Origin: a virus
DNA length: 44,952 bases
IMG/VR virus record: IMGVR_UViG_3300031920_000114
Location: 1 to 44,952 of that record
Reading direction: 5' to 3' (one strand)
This document shows positions 42,201-44,952 of this stretch, piece by piece (within the stretch, counting starts at the first letter, position 1; each line of letters opens with the position of its first letter). Position numbers and translations under genes: made by a program. The notes under the pieces are model-generated. The model had not been told where the DNA came from and did not search any database. It saw nothing but the letters and a program-made list of their open reading frames with translations.

Positions 42201-42986
42201 CCTTACCGCATGGTGCCACTCATGTTTAAGCTTATGATTACGAAGCCGTGGAAGGCCGCTAATACAATCGCAACCATATCGGCGGTTAACGCTGCAGCCT
42301 ACGCGTTCCTAGGGGCAGGTGAGGACGACGAGGAGTACGAGCGAAGTGTGCAGCCAGAGTGGTATCAGAAAGGCGTTAGCTGGCTCCCCGGCGTGCCGTC
42401 AAATATCCGCATGCCGTTTGGCTCCCCAAGGGAAGACGCTACGTTCCTATCACTTAGCCGCTCAATACCGCTAGCGGACATAACAGACTTCTCAGGTAGT
42501 GGCCTGCCCGCTCTACTTAGCATCGGCGGCCCTGCAGGGATACTCGCCAGCGTAAGCTTTAACTATGACCCGTTCCGGGGCGAAGAGATTACCAACGGCA
42601 CCGAGGACGTGGCTGGATGGCTGCAGAAAAACGCGGAGTTCCTAGCTAAGGGCATAGCCCCCGGCGCGATCACCAACGCAATGCGGTTCGACACTAAGAT
42701 GGACGAGGTTGGGCCACTTGGGGAGGAGTATAATTTCTGGGTAGAAGCATCGAGGGCACTTGGCATAAGTATGTTTCAGATGAACATACCAGAAGCGGCG
42801 TACTCGAAGGATTTAAGTAGACAGGCAGTGGAACGAAGCTTTAAGATGGAGATGGGCAAACGCTGGCGGCATGAGCTGCGGCAGAAAGACCCAGATTTTG
42901 ACAGCGCTCTGGACGACCGAAGCGCATTTCAAGAGCGAATGATGCAGCACATGCAGGAATTAAACGGGGAATTTGGAGGAGAATAA
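36243..42986 (+). CDS. Giant polyvalent/ejection protein with zincin motif, 2247 aa
   Basis: It is the last large late gene and probably one huge internal protein ejected into the host. The N-terminal part (about 150-320) has alternating Gly/Ala hydrophobic stretches, like membrane-penetrating segments of ejection proteins (for example AGAGEGAISAGQQMSGLQEQ). A zinc-peptidase motif HEMLH lies at 1079-1083, and DEFVSYG at 1176-1182 may supply the third ligand. The C-terminal 500 residues resemble the end region of large polyvalent phage proteins (VNNVLGNVTLAYYHDI near 1810). The rest is mostly helical and polar. No RNA polymerase or lysozyme signature is visible. Confidence 0.7.
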   Translation: MADDTRVAFPRLSALRAARERGEAPPADSPPSAFPRLAAIRAAGRGPQQNTSTLQDLGTDVKRGFQSIPSAATGLADIPLNLLGGNNYVSRGADYLGDLTGFDPDGFAKQAESEYSEARQEDIQAFGEAEGFTESASHLLRNPGHLLGTVAESLPSMLAGGAIGKGLSLAAKMSGVVAAGAGEGAISAGQQMSGLQEQGADPQAAALASLATGITVGAVGAGGGTLAQKMGLLDPDLLVAGVARSVGDKGMSLAKRASLGAGREAGEEGIQSAAEAVLANAALDKPLGEDVGKSVAAGALAGGVLGGVTNLGGGKQEAQVAEEVPAEPAEPVVPYSEEVQAIADAATGPATNRMFSDKLRDRLLSSTTREEADESIKRKSKEIQESIRATRFYNDLPTSAESKADEEARADEVAQEESAVADENANPDIDEALLEELDAENAAAVQAFVATGVLDDELKDTKDGTLVRKVQAERDAEAAAKKAGATFDSAEEPTSGRTSAEQLPSLLRTAMQKARIDSDGVPQKEAMSKEGALSLYGLISGQTERTEDAATINAYNAAVRDVKTAKTEFREGLSNVIGKNGTANAEIRVRRSVVKNGKHKHYTYVLEPIDPKLKAFLEGITKMPDNVRIKESVRIAITNTARKLSIKHKLPQLRKLTSSIVGSTGAVQRAYAPGVVTNHVKRTRKNMEDPFDKSNAADPKTMYNLFDTLSTLTGKYDTIRGHLGKRTEGRLTKKGTLTSSAIDTSPDMEITRIADIEAIRNKKGPTKAESARVAKYDADVEHSIAMANIAAKGGAGTNVEGLYQITDEIDAQLRKIELRFGQKNVLRAMELGKEELSKTTKANQSKAGKDTSPAVRFSTLYRDYRAGGVNFGIETAAIRHTKTQQKSHRETYKAKDFTPEAVRFTSDGANVERKAGQLATRIEEIIEEKSQERAFADTAKALGVDLSKGTEKMKARARSRVAKELDKNPRYYPPMQMLLESLSGRMSPTTTLMARHLRGIIQQSAKAMQLARSGSTDLRVLEFDDYIDSIDLVVHPEASRPAVGSKGRAAGMFETVNEETGRPTIHLWQNGANPRTIIHEMLHAVTAGILASPNTQTDNQRALVADLEALMGDVVSTLPAEQEKLSAMSADMQAARAKAKKQGTKLHRTPADKQLMRDQQRLVQILTILKGNGGVDEFVSYGMTEVGFSTWMNERSAPAGFVGSKPAKQGQSWWQVFAHKIKLLIGGGVAAIKDNVFSEFIDATSGLLGEVYRASDVGNDVFSFQQGPATLDAAADFGNWKGQYAPEEGKASSGDYSQGQRDVDRNIAAIRKNTNDKKLEAAKTDQNLRAAEERTRKKGETAVGHRKNSADITFVDKLERMMLDGMTNFGTGGRYTSYELWAKERLLDRSGNAINTALENKSDRWLVTMVGKLLSKTVDQLGTPIGFRNIMHSFEANSGGALNAAYAAYEATASFSDDIQVGIIDYIYDRDEAQLTAMINDEAKSRTVLNVVKELDDLLATAKRLNRVHPNHLDDSLADFLDLAKGGSFVLKTSANIGAIKPVSISKNRVQVAGVSSLRLIGRDGVEIEGDRWKGKKFNRGTNTPEGHDVFIESGADVSVWDISRATFIPGDTRPYRVNSAANSNGEFTLSRQKTPKEHNSEQQTLFSASTNTSSSKDRAVVMSALTELMQDWAHSIEGYNATKSLLDMQDGLLEEDGTDNRFILDNTPENKAALMEEIPASRRLDFTERDEATSREAQNLLRLPGSWVLLPDNTETEALMGDMRGKYVSGPVYMAMRDFYDKEPIIKSESFRAAMATWKVNKTALSTTAHVNNVLGNVTLAYYHDIPPANIAKASKVVLRAMFKPESLELPQFAEEKALWQEMQNMGVTLAAIKTADFDLESTKSISQYLEDKASSNRGLLAVYTAMETVLSKSLDAYSNQDNIFRLALYMTTIQNDVGFQQTNEATVELKQEAARIATQGFVDYRIHAPWVRAARGTVLPFVAWPYRMVPLMFKLMITKPWKAANTIATISAVNAAAYAFLGAGEDDEEYERSVQPEWYQKGVSWLPGVPSNIRMPFGSPREDATFLSLSRSIPLADITDFSGSGLPALLSIGGPAGILASVSFNYDPFRGEEITNGTEDVAGWLQKNAEFLAKGIAPGAITNAMRFDTKMDEVGPLGEEYNFWVEASRALGISMFQMNIPEAAYSKDLSRQAVERSFKMEMGKRWRHELRQKDPDFDSALDDRSAFQERMMQHMQELNGEFGGE

Positions 42987-42987
42987 A

Positions 42988-43242
42988 ATGGCGACTAAAC
43001 GAAACTACGCTAAAGAATACGCGAACTACCACGCGAAGCCTAAACAAAAGAAAAACCGCGCTGCCCGCAATCAAGCGCGGAGCAAAGCGGTTAAGGCTGG
43101 TAGGGCGTCTAAAGGTGACGGCAAGGACGTTCACCACGTTAAGCCACTAGCCAAAGGCGGCTCCCGTACAGGGCGCACCGCCGTGGTTAGTAAGGCGAAG
43201 AACCGCAGCTTTAAGAGGACGAAGAAGGCGGGCATGGCTTAG
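42988..43242 (+). CDS. Small HNH-like protein, 84 aa
   Basis: A very basic protein. The core DVHHVKPLAKGGSR (47-60) followed by KNRSF (71-75) matches the beta-beta-alpha HNH style of small phage proteins (DxxHxxPLxxGG, then N). I chose the start at 42988 because GGAGGA lies seven bases before it. A TTG-led extension to 42973 is less likely. HNH proteins can nick DNA and often assist terminase, but in this phage the gene is far from the terminase. It is the last plus-strand gene. Confidence 0.65.
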   Translation: MATKRNYAKEYANYHAKPKQKKNRAARNQARSKAVKAGRASKGDGKDVHHVKPLAKGGSRTGRTAVVSKAKNRSFKRTKKAGMA

Positions 43243-43441
43243 GCGGAAGGTCGTACACCAGTGCCTCTAGTTCCTCATCTATGCTCGCTACCATTTTACT
43301 TGCCATGTCCGCAGCAAACTTATCAAGAAGAGGCTCGCTCCATATCGTAGGGAAACGCCCCGGCAAGGCTACCTCTACGAACTCTATCCCGCGCCGCTCG
43401 CTCAAGTGCTGCTCTTCCTCAGTCGGTTCCAGCGGCTTCAC
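43211..43441 (-). CDS. Hypothetical right-cluster protein, 76 aa
   Basis: It starts with GTG overlapping the TGA of the upstream gene (GTGA). The N-terminal half is acidic, the middle is helical (LLDKFAADMASKMVASIDEE), and the end is Pro/Ser-rich. It overlaps the 3' end of the HNH-like gene, on the other strand, by 32 bases. It is the last gene of the right minus-strand cluster. A helical binding partner is plausible, but no family is recognised. Confidence 0.55.
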   Translation of the reverse strand: MKPLEPTEEEQHLSERRGIEFVEVALPGRFPTIWSEPLLDKFAADMASKMVASIDEELEALVYDLPPKPCPPSSSS

Positions 43442-43746
43442 GGCACGGGTTCTAACATGTTAGAAGCTCTGGCGATCGCTCGCTTATCTTTCTCGAAGTC
43501 CGCCAGCTCTTTCAGCACCCGCTTCTCTTCCCTTGCTGCGGCGTTGCTCGCAGTACGTAGCTTCTTAGCCCGGGCTACCTTGGCGGGGAGTGACCACCAC
43601 TCAGGCGGAACGTCATGGGTGCCACGCATAAACTCATCAGCGGTAGCGTCCATCTCGAAGTGCTTTTCTTCCCTAGGCCAGTCTTCGCCTTGCTGGCTAA
43701 AAGCGCAGCAGTACGTGTAGTAACAGTCTGTGTAGTTGTGTGCCAT
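43438..43746 (-). CDS. Hypothetical right-cluster protein, 102 aa
   Basis: It is Cys/Tyr-rich at the N-terminus (NYTDCYYTYCCAFSQQGEDW) and basic and helical in the second half (KVARAKKLRTASNAAAREEK). The 16-bp palindrome overlaps its last codons, encoding SNMLE. The ATG at 43746 follows GGGAGGT and lies one base beyond the stop of the upstream gene. The function is unknown. Confidence 0.6.
   Translation of the reverse strand: MAHNYTDCYYTYCCAFSQQGEDWPREEKHFEMDATADEFMRGTHDVPPEWWSLPAKVARAKKLRTASNAAAREEKRVLKELADFEKDKRAIARASNMLEPVP
43450..43465. promoter_or_regulatory. 16-bp palindrome, site 8 (right cluster)
   Basis: A perfect TTCTAACATGTTAGAA in the far cluster, overlapping the 3' end of the 102-aa gene and lying nine bases upstream of the next start. 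Finding the same site in both minus-strand clusters links them to one regulator. Confidence 0.75.
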
Positions 43747-43747
43747 T

Positions 43748-43939
43748 TTATCCCACCTCCCTAATAACCAGCAACACAGCAGAGTCTTGCTGTGGGCCTA
43801 CCTTTTCTAGCGACGCTATAGCAGGAGTGTAAGACTCAACCCCGTCCCTGCCGTTATCGATCACCATCTCTAAATCCCAGTGTCCTAAAGACTCCGCTGC
43901 TTCGATGAGTATCTTTAGTTCTTTCGTTCTCATCCTCAT
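43748..43939 (-). CDS. Hypothetical right-cluster protein, 63 aa
   Basis: Helical N-terminal half (TKELKILIEAAESLGHWDLE) and a short beta-like C-terminus (LEKVGPQQDSAVLLVIREVG). The ATG overlaps the upstream TGA, and the junction is one of two identical 21-bp copies. No family is recognised. Confidence 0.65.
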   Translation of the reverse strand: MRMRTKELKILIEAAESLGHWDLEMVIDNGRDGVESYTPAIASLEKVGPQQDSAVLLVIREVG

Positions 43940-43951
43940 TCTTCCGCCCCC
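43931..43951. repeat. Duplicated stop/start junction, copy 1
   Basis: This 21-bp stretch is identical to 44146-44166 and encodes the end of one protein (GAEE, stop) overlapping the start of the next (MRM). The same coupling junction is used twice in a row in the right cluster. Confidence 0.85.
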
Positions 43952-44154
43952 GCTGGAGCACCAAAAGCTTCTCGCTGGGCGTTAGCGTCCCCCGCCAGCG
44001 CACATTTGCTTATCCTACGTATCGGCTCATTCGTTTTGCCACAATAAAACCAAGTGTCCGGCCCGCTCTTCCCTGTGTACCCAGAATGGACCCGTGGGTA
44101 CTCTAAGAACGGGCACCTAAACCCGCTAGCGAGGCAGTTACCCGACATCCTCAT
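43936..44154 (-). CDS. Cys-containing right-cluster protein, 72 aa
   Basis: Several cysteines are spread over the first 52 residues (NCLASGFRCPF, FYCGK, SKCAL), a number that would suit a zinc- or iron-binding fold, though the spacing is not a classic ribbon. The protein ends GAEE. The start is 44154 or 44148 within the ATGA-type junction. The function is unknown. Confidence 0.6.
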   Translation of the reverse strand: MRMSGNCLASGFRCPFLEYPRVHSGYTGKSGPDTWFYCGKTNEPIRRISKCALAGDANAQREAFGAPAGAEE

Positions 44155-44166
44155 TCTTCCGCCCCC
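44146..44166. repeat. Duplicated stop/start junction, copy 2
   Basis: Identical to 43931-43951. It joins the 44-aa gene to the 72-aa gene. Confidence 0.85.
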
Positions 44167-44285
44167 ACTTCCGGTGCCGCCTCAAACAAGGCCTGCCCCT
44201 GCGTGCTTCCGATAAGCTCGTACAGGTTTGTAGGGCAGTCGTTCTCACTGTAGACTTGGCCCGCTTCAATTTTCGTATCGTTCAT
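44151..44285 (-). CDS. Small acidic protein, 44 aa
   Basis: The protein starts MNDTKIEAGQVYSENDCPTN and ends GAEE. It has a good GAGGT ribosome site seven bases before the ATG at 44285, and both ends overlap neighbours as ATGA. I do not recognise it. The tight coupling on both sides is the main evidence that it is real. Confidence 0.65.
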   Translation of the reverse strand: MNDTKIEAGQVYSENDCPTNLYELIGSTQGQALFEAAPEVGAEE

Positions 44286-44464
44286 TTTGTTACCTCACAA
44301 AATAGGTCTGTAAATATAACGTAGTCAGCGTAGTACTGCTTGCCACAGTCTTCGTTGCCCGCTTTGATTATGCTGCCGAACAGGGAGAACACGAACAGCA
44401 GGACACCTACCGTCGTTACCGCGCTCATAACGTGCTTTGCAACTTGCCTCTGCGCGTACCTCAT
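44282..44464 (-). CDS. Small membrane protein, 60 aa
   Basis: One transmembrane segment (about 14-34; VTTVGVLLFVFSLFGSIIKA) is followed by a soluble tail with two cysteines. It overlaps both neighbours by ATGA. It may alter the host membrane early in infection, as inferred from position. Confidence 0.6.
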   Translation of the reverse strand: MRYAQRQVAKHVMSAVTTVGVLLFVFSLFGSIIKAGNEDCGKQYYADYVIFTDLFCEVTK

Positions 44465-44622
44465 TTCGCCGCCTCGCCAATCCAGTCTATCCAGAAGTCA
44501 AACATAGTTGGCTCATCTGTGAATAGTAATAGCCCGAGCGATATGATTACCCCCGCCCAAAACATACCCAAGGCAAACGAATTTATAAGCTCTATTATTT
44601 TCCATAGTATTTTCCAGATCAT
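44461..44622 (-). CDS. Small membrane protein, 53 aa
   Basis: I chose the start at 44622 because it overlaps the upstream stop as ATGA and has GAGG before it; an extension to 44646 is less likely. There is one long hydrophobic region (about 10-35; INSFALGMFWAGVIISLGLL) and a tail ending EAAK. Together with the 60-aa protein it forms a pair of membrane proteins. Confidence 0.6.
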   Translation of the reverse strand: MIWKILWKIIELINSFALGMFWAGVIISLGLLLFTDEPTMFDFWIDWIGEAAK

Positions 44623-44921
44623 TTCGCTGCCTCGCTTAGTCTGCAATTATCTCTATGCCCTGAGTTATTTGGTAGTTCTCCGTTTAACATGCCTTGCGGC
44701 GGCTTAATGCCTTTGCAAATAGGGCAACAACTCCAGCCGGTGCAATAGCTGTACACCGCACTCCATTGCAATTCAAGCATCAACGCCTTGAGCTTGGCTA
44801 TCTCAGATATATGATCATAATGCTTAACGTATTCGCCTAGCTCACTATAAGCCATCATACATTTACAACCATCTGGCGGTATATCTGCATACATCCCGTA
44901 TCGTTTCAATTCACTCATCAT
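44619..44921 (-). CDS. Cys-rich small protein, 100 aa
   Basis: It begins MMSELKRYGMYADIPPDGCK and has a CCPICKG knuckle near residue 66, plus other cysteines (C19, C21, C60). A single zinc-binding knuckle with a helical middle (AKLKALMLELQ) is typical of small phage early proteins of unknown role. It ends EAAK, like its neighbour. A GGAG site precedes the ATG at 44921. Confidence 0.65.
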   Translation of the reverse strand: MMSELKRYGMYADIPPDGCKCMMAYSELGEYVKHYDHISEIAKLKALMLELQWSAVYSYCTGWSCCPICKGIKPPQGMLNGELPNNSGHRDNCRLSEAAK

Positions 44922-44952
44922 CTATCTCCGCCATGCCCATTAAATGCTGTTT
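44911..44952 (-). CDS. 3' end of a gene entering from the right edge
   Basis: A minus-strand frame without stops enters from the right edge and ends in TGA at 44911-44913, overlapping the start of the 100-aa gene by 11 bases. Its last residues read KQHLMGMAEIDDE. The product is unknown. If the two window ends join, this would become a 16-aa frame with the start at 9. Confidence 0.35.
   Translation of the reverse strand, partial: KQHLMGMAEIDDE

Overview
The window is about 45 kb of a tailed-phage genome, most likely a podovirus. The late genes encode terminase, portal, scaffold, a P22-coat-like capsid protein, a head-tail adaptor, large internal or ejection-type proteins and several tail or fibre proteins. 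I see no tape-measure gene, tail-tube gene, sheath gene, integrase, tRNA gene or CRISPR array. The lysis region contains a small lipoprotein, which suggests a Gram-negative host. The host itself cannot be named from the sequence.

Layout. (1) Positions 1-4643 carry a minus-strand early-type cluster of small proteins of unknown function, a short sliding-clamp-like protein (1155-1763), a Lys/Ala-rich histone-H1-like protein (3460-4311) and a 57-aa basic protein (4470-4643). A gene-free stretch of about 1 kb (2418-3443) is packed with ACTAGT repeats and is the best candidate for a replication origin. (2) Positions 4644-4858 are a divergent promoter region. (3) Positions 4859-43242 form one long plus-strand late block: mini KilA-N-like protein, terminase, an Acb2-like small protein, lysis cassette, then a large tail/adhesin block (9.6-27.9 kb), an internal protein, portal, scaffold, coat, decoration, adaptor, a second internal protein, a 2247-aa polyvalent protein and a small HNH-like protein. 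Genes are tightly packed, often with ATGA, TAATG or TAGTG stop/start overlaps. (4) Positions 43211-44952 hold a second minus-strand cluster of small overlapping genes that runs off the right edge.

The most unusual content is regulatory. A perfect 16-bp palindrome (TTCTAACATGTTAGAA) and close variants occur eight times, all in or beside minus-strand genes. Four minus-strand leaders share a small hairpin that contains the Shine-Dalgarno sequence and has compensating stem changes. A TGATAGTA motif lies just behind each of two clear minus-strand terminators and in the divergent region, so it may mark minus-strand promoters. A 90-bp leader is duplicated exactly. The right cluster reuses nearly identical stop/start junctions.

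Notable proteins are a compact clamp with beta-clamp signatures, a probable Acb2/Tad1-type cyclic-nucleotide sponge, a 1288-aa adhesin with two six-blade kelch-like propellers, a protein with nine ETAxLND repeats, a pair of helical rod paralogues, and a 2247-aa protein with a zincin motif. No DNA polymerase, helicase or primase is visible. Either these lie outside the window or the phage uses the host replisome.
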